The notes below the pieces were generated by a model. The model was not told where the DNA came from and made no database searches. It saw only the letters and a list, made by a program, of their open reading frames with translations. 64,000 nucleotides of DNA from Wyeomyia smithii (Eukaryota; Arthropoda; Insecta; Diptera; Culicidae), in contig NC_073695.1 in NCBI RefSeq assembly GCF_029784165.1, positions 227,263,916-227,327,915 on the forward strand, read 5' to 3'. Positions 1 to 11,574 of the stretch are shown here, piece after piece (position 1 is the stretch's first letter; every line of letters starts with the position of its first letter). The position numbers were made by a program, and so were the translations under genes.

Positions 1-1203
1 GGTTAGTATTTATCTTGGCAATGTGTGAGAGTGGGTTCTTCTTTGACACCGTCAGCTAGCAGCACCTGAAGTGGCTTGGTGTTCCTAATCGCACACCTGC
101 ATACCTTGAATTAGATGCTATATGATAATAATCAGTCATTGTCGTTTTCGAACAAACGTTGGCATCAATAAATGTCGATCAAAAGAATGTGAGCAGAAAT
201 GTTGCGTGACAAGCGTAGGACTCTGTTTAGAGAATATTATTAAATTTCTTGTCTATGTTTTCGAATATCTGAGACAATTTTTTTTTCTTTATATAACCTT
301 TTTATAAAGTTCTAATTTAGCAAAACGTTTGAACCGAGTTTTCGGGATTATTTGTTCGTACAGTTGCGCAAAAAATCAAGTTGATACCACTCAATCAACA
401 ATATGATAATAATGAACATGAGACCGTTAAATATACTAAAAGATTTATCAAAAATCTTGGTACAGATATTTTTTCCATTTCTTTGAGCTCGGTCAAGGCG
501 TTGCGTTATCTGCGATAACTTTATTTTTCCGACGGCCATGCTTAGTTCAAGGCAATTAATAGTGCGATTATAAGGTTCTTTGCGAACACCGTAGCGGCGG
601 CGTATCCGGCAGTATAATCGCCACAAGGCTTCTCCTTGATTGGAGCAAGTTCGCAACGGTGAAACTCATGGGAAAGTTGTGGTGGAGTTTGATCTGGCAA
701 TAAATCAATGAAACCAGCCAAGGCAAACGATAAAACTTTTGTCGGTCAACTCCACAAGTAAGTCGGCAATTTTGACGAAGTCTGCGTAACAACAAAAAAA
801 CGGACTGTGAGAGCTGGTTCCGAGCCGATTCCACTCACTGTCTTGATGGCTTTATGTTTATATTTTTCGCTTCTGCCTTCAGTGGATTTTCAGCAGGGAT
901 TAAGTCATGCTTATCACATTAAGAAACCGACGCAAGGCGTTATAATTCTCCGGGGTTTCATCTGCACCTGCCGTCGACAGTATGAAACCGCCACTTTTCA
1001 AGCTCATTACGCACACTACTCTTCCGCGTTCTCGGATAGATGGTGGTTTTTGTCAAAATCGCACGCAGGCCTTTTCGGTCACATGTTAAAAAAGAATAGT
1101 CAGATAAGCTTCATTCGGGGTAACGCACATTACTTTGTTTAAACTGTTTATTGCTACCGACTTGCGAATTGACTCTTTTACATGAGTAAAAGGTAAGAGT
1201 TTA
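1..1203. other. Non-coding, no gene recognised
   Basis: AT-rich sequence with only short open frames that lack recognisable domains, splice context or biased composition. I see no transposon ends here. Confidence 0.5.
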
Positions 1204-1211
1204 CTCTAAAC

Positions 1212-2175
1212 CAGAGGCGTCTCGTCCACCTGTTCAACCTGTTCATAGGACAGGTAGACAATCTCAGAAAAAAAGGGATTTTTTCACATTTGTAGAGTGG
1301 ATGGAAAATCGTCGGAGTAATTTATTTGTAATTTCAATGTTATCCCGAACATCCTTATTCTATTTTCTACATAGTGGAAATGTATGCACCGCGAAGAATG
1401 TAACCTGATGGGCTACATTTCAGACTACGCCATACAACTCACACGCAACGCAACCCACACGGCCACACGCAATAATGACTACCGTTTGTTCAGACTTTTC
1501 ACCTGAACTAACCGTCGTTCAACACTTCCCTGCACCTTCAAGTGCGGCAGGGTAGACGCAGTCATTCATGCTCACCACTACTAATGCGACGCCTCGCGTA
1601 AAAATGACATTTTTGGTTCAAACTTTCTGCTGAACAAAACCGATGTCAGCGAGAGAAAACATTCATTACACACCTCCTCTCTTTAGTGTCTGGTAATCTT
1701 TATGCCTTTCTGTTTCTTCTCTCGACGTCATTAAAATTTGAGAGAGACCACGTGGCCGCGAGGGTTCGCAGATCCATCTCCAGAGCTTTCGTAGTGCAAA
1801 TGAAAAACGAGCAAATTCATTCATTATTTCTGTCAATGTGGTGGAGTTCTTCCGTCGATGTATAGTTTCATTCAAACCTCTACACCCATTTTGTTCATTC
1901 GAAAACTTGAACCTCGCATAGTCCGCATAGTATACGTTTGTCTTCTTACGCGCTGCTTTCTTTTTAGTTTAAAATTTCAACATCGTCAAAAGAAACGCTT
2001 AGCATTAAACAAAGATAGGTTTTTTACTCATGCGAAAAGTTTAGAGGCAAATAGATCATAAACATAATTTAAACATAATTTTAAAAAGTTTTCGAAACTG
2101 TTATCACGATACTGTTGTTTTAGTGTTGCAAATGTTGATTGAACAGGTAGCCCACTTGGTCACGCGTCGCCTCTG
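1212..2175. mobile_element. Non-autonomous hAT-like DNA transposon (964 bp)
   Basis: The ends are inverted repeats: CAGAGGCGTCTCG on the left, and on the right the complement of CAGAGGCGACGCG (11 of 13 bases match). The element lies between perfect 8 bp direct repeats, ctctaaac, at 1204-1211 and 2176-2183. An 8 bp duplication with a CAG-type end is the hAT signature. The interior has no transposase-like frame, so mobilisation would need a transposase in trans. Confidence 0.8.
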
Positions 2176-2183
2176 CTCTAAAC

Positions 2184-3585
2184 GAATCGTTAAAGCTGTT
2201 AAAGCAACCGCAATAATTCATAGTAACCACAATAGGGCCATTATAATATTATCATTGAAAAGATGATGTCGAATTAATCACAAGATGAGGAACTAATTCA
2301 ACAAGTAGCTTATTCTAATAAAATGCGCATTCATAAAACTGATATAGTAGAGCGAGTTTTCAATAGCAAGCCAGTCTGAAGAAGGTCGAACCGTTAAGCT
2401 TGAGCTTTGAAAGCAACTCACCTGTATAAGAAAATTTATAATTTCGAAGTTACGCTAAATTCTCTCTTCTGTCTAACGTTCCAACTTCAGTATCAGATGA
2501 AAGTAGTCGGCACAAACCCTAACATAAAAGTGACCAGACATCATCGTACGAGAAACAATTCCAAAATTACAACCATTCCAGACGCTAACCCGTTTTACAA
2601 ATTACAATGTTTTGATCTGATGGTTTCATTACACAACTAGTAAATTTCCAGCCGCGTGTAATGAGAAAGAGTGGAGATAATTTCACGGTGTGATATAATA
2701 GGAAAAAATATTCAGGGCGGTTTTTTCATTATTATGGATTCATTACTCAGACCAGTAACATTTGTTGTACCCCTCCGTTTCAAGCTTACTGTTCTATTAT
2801 ACCAAGCCCTCCTGAGATTATCACCTTTCACAGTTTCCTGGAAATACTTGACAAACGTTCGGGTTTTTTTATGAAAGAGACTTATTTTATCAAGAAAAAA
2901 GAGTCATACCGAAACCTTGCTTCTCCTACCAATACCACCAATTACAATTCCTGCGTGGTGTCACTCAAAATTAATTTTTGAGGTTTCTTTCACGAAGTAT
3001 TAACAGTAACCAGTACGTACCTCTAGAGATGATTCACTCTTGCGTTAGTTGAAGAGATTACTTGTAAGACAGGGCCTCAAGGTTAACGTAGAATTATGGT
3101 AGCCTGTCTTATGTCAATATATTTTTCGCAATAGGTTTGGGAACATACTCGATTGAAGTTAACCAATTTAAGGGTGTGAAGCGGTAAATTTCAGTGATAA
3201 TTCTCTTTCAATTGTTTTTCTTTTTTAATAAAATTGATTCCAACTGGTCAAGGATTTGCGCGCTGTATACCTTTTCAAGAACCGCATATACTGAAGTGCG
3301 TTTGCTTTCTTGCAGATATTCGAGTTTGGTAATAGACTTTTATTTAAATACGTAGATGCTTCGTATAGTCAATGATCTTCAGGTGCGTTATTTATACAGA
3401 ATCGCGGGGTTGATAAGAAACATACACCCTGTTCGTATTCGTAATACGCGAGCCTCGCGCGCATCATCATCCGATTTCATTTCAGTCTTGGTATGACCGT
3501 TCAGCCGAAGATTGCCTGCTCGTTGCTTTTATAAAAGCGTGTCGCAAATCGAGTCGAGGATTATGAATATCGTGATTGATTTATT
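2184..3585. other. Non-coding, no gene recognised
   Basis: I see no supported exon or transposon ends. A TATA-like palindrome (tttTATAAAAgc, about 3528-3539) lies about 60 bp upstream of the Juan-like insertion. It could be a cellular core promoter, but no transcript start or coding sequence follows that I can identify. Confidence 0.45.
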
Positions 3586-3598
3586 AACTACACAATAT
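3586..3598 (+). repeat. Left target-site duplication of the Juan-like element
   Basis: aactacacaatat here matches aactgcacaatat at 7973-7985, with one mismatch in 13. The right copy directly follows, or shares two A's with, the poly-A tail. This fixes both ends of the LINE. Confidence 0.8.
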
Positions 3599-3634
3599 CA
3601 GTGCGTCTTGAACTGTCCTACAGATCAGACGTGT
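3599..3634 (+). promoter_or_regulatory. Internal downstream promoter of the LINE (initiator plus DPE)
   Basis: The element begins inside a tCAGTg initiator. Counting the A at 3600 as +1, an AGACGTG motif occupies 3627-3633, exactly +28 to +34. That is the spacing of the downstream promoter element in TATA-less internal promoters of Jockey-type LINEs such as Drosophila jockey. The 5' end inferred independently from the target duplication coincides with this initiator, so the two lines of evidence agree. Confidence 0.7.
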
Positions 3635-3799
3635 TTTCGGTTGCTTGTGGACTGGTCTTTGACTGCCTATAGCTTCAAAGTTTGTGTTTTGTCAGTGTGT
3701 CTTTTACAGACCACCTGAAAATTATTTCCCATCAGTCTTTCTCAAGACTACCTACTTTTGAATTCAACATTTGTTTTAACTTTTTTCGTATCACCTGGA

Positions 3800-5097
3800 A
3801 TGGCAGGACGAAAAAAGAAACCATGCATCGCTGCGGGGAGGAAAAGAGAGGCATCTCTTTCTGACACTTCGAGTGTCTGTAGTGACAATCCTTTTGATAT
3901 TTTGCCTGAGCAAGAAACTGGTGAAATGGAAGTTATTAATAATGAAACTATACAAAATGTAAAATCTTTAAAAAAGGAGAAAGTTCCACCTATTGTGGTA
4001 ACTATTTCTTCTGAATTTAATATATTCAAAAAGGAACTTTCAACGTTTGTTTCTGACGTTAAAGTTACCTATCAAATTGGCCGTAGAGGTGAATGCCGCT
4101 TATTAGCCGACTCAATAAAGGGTCGTGATCGTCTTGTTCAGTATTAACTGACAAGATGTACAAATTTTTTACATATGACACCAAGAACGCCAAGCCGTTC
4201 AAGGTTGTCTTTAAAGGTCTCACCAACGATCAAACCGTTGATGAGATCAAACTTACTTTAACAGAATTACTTGGCATAGCCTCTACCCAAGTAATTCTAA
4301 TGAAACAAAAATCACGAGGCGAAAACAGTCAGCGAACTGGAATTTCCCTTGTAAACTATTTAATTCATTTTAACCGCAGTGAGGTTAATAACTTAAAGTT
4401 TTTTGAAAAAGCACATGCTTTATATAACGTGCGTGTAAAATGGGAAGCTTATAGAAAGTTTGGCGGAGGTGAAAAGCATATCACCTAATGCCGTATTTGC
4501 CAACGTTATGGCCATGGTTCAAAGTTCTGTAACATCAACATCTTCTCACAAAAAGGACACATGTCCTGTGAAAGAGAGTAAAAATTTTCGCTGTGCGAAT
4601 TGTAACAGTAACCATATGTCAAATTTTTACCAATGCCCAGTCCGTTTAGCAATTGTTAAGGCAAGGCAAGGTAAACAAATATCAATTACCCAATCAAAAC
4701 AAACTTCAAATCAAAATTCTCCAAGCGTACCAGTACCGCCCACTCCTTCTACTTCTTTGCATACTCGTTTAACTTATGCACAGGTTACAGGTAGTTCGAA
4801 CATTCTACCCCTTAATGTTGGTAGTTCGAAAATGACCGTTAATATGGGTAAGCAAAACACGCTAGAAAATATTGTACACCTATTACCACAGCTAATATTA
4901 CTACCGGAGATATTTTTTCTAATGTCAACTGCCTGGGGCCTATTACGGCAGGTAAACTTTCTTTTCTGCAACAGGCAATGTTCGATCTCATGAACGCCAT
5001 GTTGCAGGCAAAATCAATGTTTGAAGCCATTCAAATAGGTACAAATTCTACAATTAAAATTGTTTCTAATTTAAAATTTAGCAATGATTTTAAATAA
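3800..5097 (+). pseudogene. Broken ORF1 (gag-like nucleic-acid chaperone) of the Juan-like LINE
   Basis: In the family this protein binds element RNA to form the ribonucleoprotein used in retrotransposition. The start is MAGRKKK at 3800. The frame breaks at about 4142-4147 (apparent loss of one T), at 4486-4488 (CAA to TAA), near 4545 and near 4860. Read across the breaks, the features are a basic N-terminus, a central region (KFFTYDTKNAKPFKVV and on), and three C-terminal zinc knuckles. The first knuckle is CRICQRYGHGSKFC (CX2CX4HX4C, just after the stop), the second survives as HKKDTC, and the third is CANCNSNH with a following C. A tail ends NDFK at 5097. The ORF overlaps the ORF2 start by 14 nt in another frame. 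Confidence 0.85.
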
Positions 5098-7742
5098 ACC
5101 GATCAAAATTTTAAATTGGAATGCTCGCTCATTGAAGGCCAATGAGAATGAGCTTTTTAATTTTTTAACAGTAAATAATGTGCATATTGCAATTATTAGT
5201 GAAACATTTTTGAAACCTAACATAAAATTAAAATATGACCCCAATTACGTGGTTCATAGATATGATAGGATTCAGGGTTCCGGCGGTGGAGTTGCAATTG
5301 TTATTCATCGCCGAATCAAACATCGCGCTCTTCCCCGTCTTAAGACGAAAGTTATTGAAACTTTGGGAATTGAAGTTCAAACTGAACTTGGGATTCTATT
5401 TATTGCCGCAGCATATTTACCATTTCAATGCACACGCGAGCACAAAAATTATTTTAAAGGTGATTTACAAAAACTCACCAGAAATCGTTCGAATTTTTTT
5501 ATAAACGGCGATTTTAACGCTAAACATCGAGCATGGAATAATTCTCAAAGTAATTCCAATGGCAAAATTTTATTCAATGATTGTTCTTCAGGATACTATT
5601 CTATTTTGTCTCCGAATAGTCCTACATGCTTTTCTTCTGTAAGAAACCCTTCAACAATTGATTTGGTGCTAACAGATCAAAGTCATGTATGTAGTGATTT
5701 GATCACACATGCTGACTTTGATTCTGACCATCTTCCAATAACTTTTTCTTTATCACATGAATCAGTTTTAAACCCTATGAGCTCTGTTTTTAATTATAAC
5801 AAGGCTAATTGGGAAAGATACAAAACTCATATTGAGAGAAATTTCAATAATGAGCTTGATTTGCAAAACGAAGTGAATATTGATTCCGCTTTGGAAGCAT
5901 TAAAATGTGCAATTGTTGATGCCAGGAATTATTCTGTTCCAAAGGCTCAAGTGAAATTTGATTCACCAATAATTGACGAAAATCTTCAACTTCTAGTTCG
6001 TTTGAAAAATGTCCACAGACGTCAATATCAACGTTCTCGTGACCCTGTTTTTAAAACTGTTTATAAAGATTTACAGAAAGAGATTAAACATAGATTTACT
6101 CTTCTGAGAAATCAAAGTTTTGAGACTAAAGTTGAAAAATTGAAACCATATTCAAAACCCTTTTGGAAGCTGTCGAAGATTCTTAAGAAACCTTCAAAGC
6201 CTATTCCAGTTTTAAAAGATGGTGAACGTTTTCTTGTATCCACTGAACAAAAGGCTCAAAGACTTGCTCAGCAGTTTGAGAGTGTTCATAGCTCAAATTT
6301 GAATTTTGTGAGTCCAATTGAAAATGAAGTCACACGTCAATTTGATTTAATTTTTTCCCAGAATTTTTTACCTGCAGAAATAATTGAAACTAACTTGAAT
6401 GAGATTAAATCAATTATTAAAAATTTCAAAAATATGAAAGCACCTGGTGACGATGGAATCTTTAATATACTAATCAAGCATCTCCCTGAGAGCACAATGA
6501 AATTTTTAGTGAAAATTTTCAATTGCTGCTTCAAAATTTCATATTTTCCCAAATTATGGAAAAATGCAAAAATACTCCAATTTTCAAGCCGGATAAGAAT
6601 CCAGCTGAAGTTTCAAGTTACCGACCAATCAGTTTGCTTTCTTCAGTAAGTAAACTGTTTGAGAGACTTATTCTTAACCGAATGACGTCACACATCAACG
6701 AAAATTCAATTTTTGCAAATGAACAGTTTGGATTTCGCCATGGGCATTCCACAACTCATCAATTGCTCAGAGTTACTAATATGATACGAGCTAACAAATC
6801 TGAAGGTTATTCCACTGGAGCTGCTCTTTTAGACATAGAAAAAGCATTTGACAGTGTTTGGCATAAAGGTTTGATTGCGAAATTGCAAACTTTTAATTTT
6901 CCAATATCCTAATCAAAATTTTAAAAAATTATCTTACTGATCGAACTCTGCAGGTTGTCTATCAGAATTCAAAATCTGATAGATTTCCTGTCAGAGCAGG
7001 TGTACCTCAAGGTTCAGTCTTGGGTCCAGTCCTGTACAACATATTCACTTCAGATCTTCCTGATTTGCCTCCAGGATGCACAAAGTCATTGTTCTGCGAT
7101 GACACAAGCATTTCCGTAAAAGGAAAAAGTCTTCGTGTCAAATGCAGTCGATTGCAGAAAAGTTTAGATATTTTTTCTTCCTACTTGCAAAAGTGGAAAA
7201 TCTCTCCCAATGCTTCTAAAACTCAAATGATAATTTTTCCTCATAAGCCTAGGGCTTCTTTCCTCAAGCCAAACAATAATCACGTTGTCAAGATGGATGG
7301 GTTTTTTTTAAGTTGGTCTGACAAGGTTAAGTACTTGGGACTAATTTATGATAAAAAACTTATTTTAAAAGAGCACATTGAGAGTATACAAGCCAAGTGC
7401 ATCAAATATACGAGATGTTTATATCCTCTCATTAACAGGAATTCTAAACTTTGTTTAAAGAACAAACTTTTGATTTACAAACAAATTTTTAGACCAGCAA
7501 TGCTTTATGCTGTACCGATCTGGTCAAGTTGCTGTTCACCAAGGAAGAAAACGCTCCAAAGGATTCAGAATAAAATTCTGAAAATGATTTTGAAGCGTCC
7601 TCCTTAGTTTGGTACACTCGAATTATATAGACTTACTGTTGTTGAGCCATTAGAAGCTATGTCAAATAAAATTATTAACAATTTTCGACAAAAATCGTTG
7701 CAATCCTCAATTGCTACGATAAGCTCTCTTTATAGTCAATAA
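5084..7742 (+). pseudogene. Broken ORF2 (endonuclease/reverse transcriptase) of the Juan-like LINE
   Basis: ORF2 would nick target DNA and reverse-transcribe element RNA. It starts with MILNKPIKILNWNARSL at 5084. The N-terminal AP-like endonuclease looks intact: NWNARSL, the catalytic E in SETFL, GDFNAKH and SDHLPI. The RT domain follows: MKAPGDDGI, then a frameshift near 6575; SSYRPISLL and ALLDIEKAFDSVWH with the first catalytic Asp; then a frameshift near 6895-6912; VPQGSVLGP and LFCDDTS with the Asp pair. At 7605-7607 a Trp codon became TAG; the truncated sister copy keeps Trp there. The remaining frame ends at 7740-7742. The endonuclease reads through about 520 codons without a stop, so decay is moderate. 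Confidence 0.88.
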
Positions 7743-8207
7743 GTTGGCATTTAAGTTAGTTGTAAGTTTACTTTCCTTTCTTGACAAGTAGGTTAAAATC
7801 CCTACGAATGATAAGTCCTAATTGCGAAAGCAAACAAATCCTAACAATTAAAATTACAATTTACTAACAGTGTTGAGAAGTCACCATTTGTGATTGGACA
7901 CACATACTCATTATTTACTAATATTTATCATAAATACTTTAGCTACTAACAAATCCCACTCTTAAAAAAAAAAACTGCACAATATATACCTATCAAAGAA
8001 TCGCGTCTTCCGGAATGCGTTTGCTTTCTCGAAAGTATTCGGAATTGGGCACAAACAAATGTTTAAACATTTGGATTAATCGGGTGGTGGATGGTTGACG
8101 CACACCGCTCGTATGTATTCGCGGTGTTGGACATTTAAGATACCTCGTTCGCCTTCGTAGTGAGCTAACTTCGCGCGCAACATAGTTCGACTTTCGTCAC
8201 GCGGTGA

Positions 8208-8520
8208 TACAACCTTCCCTTTCCGTCACAGTCGTGGAGATGCAGAGGTACACTCGATCTCCGACAATAGCGGCTATTACACCCTCTTCTTAACAACATC
8301 CTTTCTTACCCTAACGATCGTAAGGACGTGGCCGGCGCCGTTATCGATCTATACAAAGCTGTAGCTACTGAATTGTTGTAAAGATGGCAAACTACTCCTA
8401 AGTAGCTATTTACGTAGTTTCTTGTACAACTTCACTAGCTCAGATCGATCGCGGAGGAGTAACTACGAAATGTGCGGTCGTCAAGCTCAAGCTCAATAAT
8501 TCATTACACTGGTCAATACA
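8208..8520 (+). repeat. Dispersed repeat A, copy 1
   Basis: Clearly homologous, in the same orientation, to 16855-17125. Shared blocks include ggagatgcagaggta (8236-8250 and 16894-16908), a gtaaggacgt block followed by ttatcgatctat, and cttcactagctca. No protein frame runs through it. The second copy sits upstream of a Helitron-like 3' end, so this may be an internal piece of a Helitron or another large non-coding element. The family is not identified. Confidence 0.65.
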
Positions 8521-8619
8521 AGTGTGGCTCTAAGGCTCAAACTGATAAGAAATGAAGGATTATAGCTTTTTAACAATTTTTTTTTTTTCAGAGAACAAAA
8601 TTAGTTTTCTCATAAACAC

Positions 8620-8765
8620 AACGTTGGAGCGACGAACCTGGCGAGCAATTACTATGCAGCACTTTGAAAGTGAAGTTGTCGCGTTTGGACAATGGCTATA
8701 GTTTTTCTAGGGCAACTATTCTGAGCTTTAGGGCAGCTTTTTTTTTGTTTTTGTAACCTTGAAAA
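8620..8765 (+). repeat. Dispersed repeat B, copy 1
   Basis: Shares scattered blocks with 44935-45085, in particular ggcgagcaattact against ggcaagcaattact, and gagctttagggca followed by a T-rich tract. The origin is unknown. It is probably a decayed interspersed element. Confidence 0.4.
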
Positions 8766-9086
8766 GATGCGTTGATTTTGGATTGTTATTTACCGATGAC
8801 ACGGGATGAATTTTGCTATCTTGATATGCTCCGCTCAGCACACACTACACTCAGCACCCTCTACCGGTACACTCACAGCTTATAAGCAGTGGCTAAATTG
8901 GCTAAAGGCAAACGCGACGCGTTTTTGACAGAAGCGGACAAAATTACTAACATGTCCGGACAAGTTCAGTAATGCTGTGCAGTGCTGCGATACGCCAGCT
9001 GGTCCGTCTGCTTGCGGGTCGAGCCTGTTTTCAGTAAGAGTCAACCGTCCTTTTGCTGCAGTAATCGGTTATACAATAGACTAAGG

Positions 9087-9379
9087 TGGTTCTCAACCTT
9101 TTTTCGTCCGCGTACCCCTTGGCGATATTTTTCATGTCGATTGTACCCCCTGGCTTGAAATGTTCTCGCAGAGTGGGAGAGAGTAGTGTTAGATCATGTT
9201 GTGGTAGTCTAGCTCAGGTTTAAAATTTAACTATCGTCGTTTGTTTGATTGCTACAGTCAGGTTCTAAGAGCAAGATTGAACAACAAATGAAGTATTTAA
9301 AAAAAAATCTTTTTCGCGTACCCCCTGAAGGCTTTCAAGTACCCCCAGGGGTACGCGCACCCCAGGTTGAGAACCGCTG
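9087..9379. mobile_element. hAT-like MITE (about 293 bp)
   Basis: Inverted ends: tggttctcaacc at the left and ggttgagaaccgctg at the right. The 8 bp direct repeat gactaagg occurs at 9079-9086 and 9380-9387. The left end seems to have lost or altered the first three bases (CAG) expected from the right terminus. The interior contains repeated cgcgtacccc/ggggtacgcg segments near both ends. There is no transposase. Confidence 0.75.
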
Positions 9380-9881
9380 GACTAAGGCGTGTTTTTGTGG
9401 AATAAAGAGAGTAGAACAACAACTACCCAAAAAACGGTTATAAAGTCAAATCGTTTGTATACTTTGGCATCGGCTGTGCTGGGGAAGAAGACCTTGTTTC
9501 AGCCCTGACTGGTCAAGGCTCTATATTTTAAAACAATAAAACAGTTGGCATCACAAAATCACTGACTTGTGATAATCTATCCGGAAGAAAACCACTGAAA
9601 TCCTGTACGCGCCAAGTTCGTCCGCGCGGAATCGATTAACGATTAAATTCCATGATACATTGGAACTTACTGCTAGTTATAGAGTTTAGTCCGCGAGAGA
9701 TTATGCTAATGGCCCTTCTCGGCTTTTCTCTGTTTTAGTACCTTAATTCGTGTGTTTAATCCCACTTAGTCTAATTCCACCGACAAACGGTGAGCCGTGC
9801 CAGTCCGTCGTGTTTGTAAACAATCACCGGTAACTCACCCTCGCGATGCGACGACGAGTTACCGGCCCATCAAGTACCGAA

Positions 9882-10283
9882 CAGGGTTGCAAATTTTCAC
9901 TATCAGTGATAGATTCTCAGTTGACACTGAGAGCTACGAATATCAGTATAAACACGAACGAGCTGAAAGTGATAATTGCTTTCAGATTAAATCAGTTGAC
10001 AGTGGTAAGGCTGACTGGAAGCATTTCTGTGATTTCGCACACGCTATGTTGCTCTAGCGATGTTTATGCGGTGTAGGATGAAGGTGCCTATCTGCTCCAT
10101 TGAATTCAAGCAATGGATTGGCTCAGATCAAATAATTTCGATATTAATTAAGATATATCATTTATATCACTGATTATTGACTGATAATTGACACGGATGA
10201 CACTCAATATCAGTTTGAAGAGAGTGAACAAAAACTGCTGTTGCATCATTTTCATTTTTCTGTGTCGAAATTTCGCAACACTG
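9882..10283. mobile_element. hAT-like MITE (402 bp) with perfect 8 bp TSD
   Basis: The left end, CAGGGTTGCAAATTTT, is the inverted counterpart of the right end, AAATTTCGCAACACTG. The direct repeat gtaccgaa lies at 9874-9881 and 10284-10291. Inside are several short imperfect palindromes (for example cactatcagtgatag). It contains no credible coding sequence; the open frames over it are fortuitous. Confidence 0.8.
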
Positions 10284-10291
10284 GTACCGAA

Positions 10292-11330
10292 CCGCGGGCT
10301 CTTGTTTAATCAATTATGCTTACGGGAGACGGTTTTCGTCACTCAAGCCAAGCGGAAGACTTGGCTTCAACTATAAGCAAGCTCTGACCTACTTTCATGC
10401 ACAGCTGAAGGCTGCGTCAACATACGAAAAATCCGGTAGAGAACCGCGCTTCTTTCCGGGTTCTAAATACGCCACCCAATGTAACGGAACCCTGTAGGAA
10501 GCTATGAAGGGATGCGGGGCACAGTGGTCTGGAACTGCATAGAGTCGGGAAAAAGTCAATTTTTCAACTTAATGCATCGAGCAAGCCTTCTTCGGGAATC
10601 ATTTCTGCAGGGTTCAAGCTAGTGAAAAATCATCAGAATGTTCTGATTATCAGTGTTGTCATACATTTAACATAGTTGAGAAAGTAGGCTTTTGTTCACT
10701 CACGACTTCTCTATTTTCACGTTGTTTGCCCAGGTGATTTATTACAGAATGCAGAAATAGTAATGAATGTTACAATAGTGTCGAAATGATTATATAGCCT
10801 TACTCTAGCATTCTAACAACTTCAGATATCCTTTTTAAAGTTGTTTCATGGAAATAAGCCCTCCACAAAATAAGTATAATGAAATACTTGGCACTCTAAC
10901 TTTATGTAGAGTTTTAAATGGTATCCCCGCCGATACCCGCGCTCATTCAAAGACTAAAATGTTCCCTCATGTTCATAGAGACAGGAACAAAAAAGTTTTC
11001 TGGGCAATTTTTGCCGAAACGTTCACAATATCAAAAACAAAAACGAGCGTGCGACGCGCAAGCGGCCATTTTGCAGCAAGCAATGTTAGTTTAGAACGCC
11101 ACTCATAAAATTAAAATTCAAACTACCTAAATATTAATAGCCGTTACGCATACCTTAACTTTGTTTGATATACCTGGATCGTGAAATTCGAGATTTTTCG
11201 GGTTTTTCTTCTTAAACATGCTTTAAGTAACCGTAAATCATGTTTTTTAAGATAAATTGCTAGATTTCTCAAAAAATACATCAGGTAATAACTTCATATC
11301 CAAGAAAGAGTTCCTCAAAATACTATTCTC
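10292..11330. other. Non-coding, no gene recognised
   Basis: Contains a short open frame (10848-11108) without recognisable motifs. I see no clear repeat boundaries or signals. Confidence 0.4.
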
Positions 11331-11574
11331 TACAAACTTTACTTAGACATTATCCTCCTATTTTGCTTTCTTGAGAAGTTAGCGATAGCGCCGCCCTAGT
11401 GGTGAAATTTAGAACTACATAGCCATTACCAAAAGTTGGCCAATAGTTTCAGGATCAACTTTCGAGAAGACATCGTTCATCTAGGAGGCAACCCTTAGTA
11501 GTTATTAATTTCGCCCTGATATCAGTCCTTTCCGACCACTGTGCGGGGTGCCGTTACATAAGTACAGTTTATTT

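Larger units (their letters stand above)
3599..7974 (+). mobile_element. Juan-like Jockey-clade non-LTR retrotransposon, near full length, inactive
   Basis: A complete-looking LINE of about 4.4 kb: a short 5' UTR with an internal promoter, ORF1 (zinc-knuckle nucleocapsid), ORF2 (AP-type endonuclease plus reverse transcriptase), a 3' UTR and an A-tail at 7964-7974. It lies between 13 bp target duplications (3586-3598 and 7973-7985, one mismatch). The protein sequence and layout resemble the Juan family known from Aedes and Culex. Both ORFs carry frameshifts and stops, so this copy cannot encode its own machinery. The 3' portion closely matches a second, 5'-truncated copy at 60012-60866. Confidence 0.92.
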
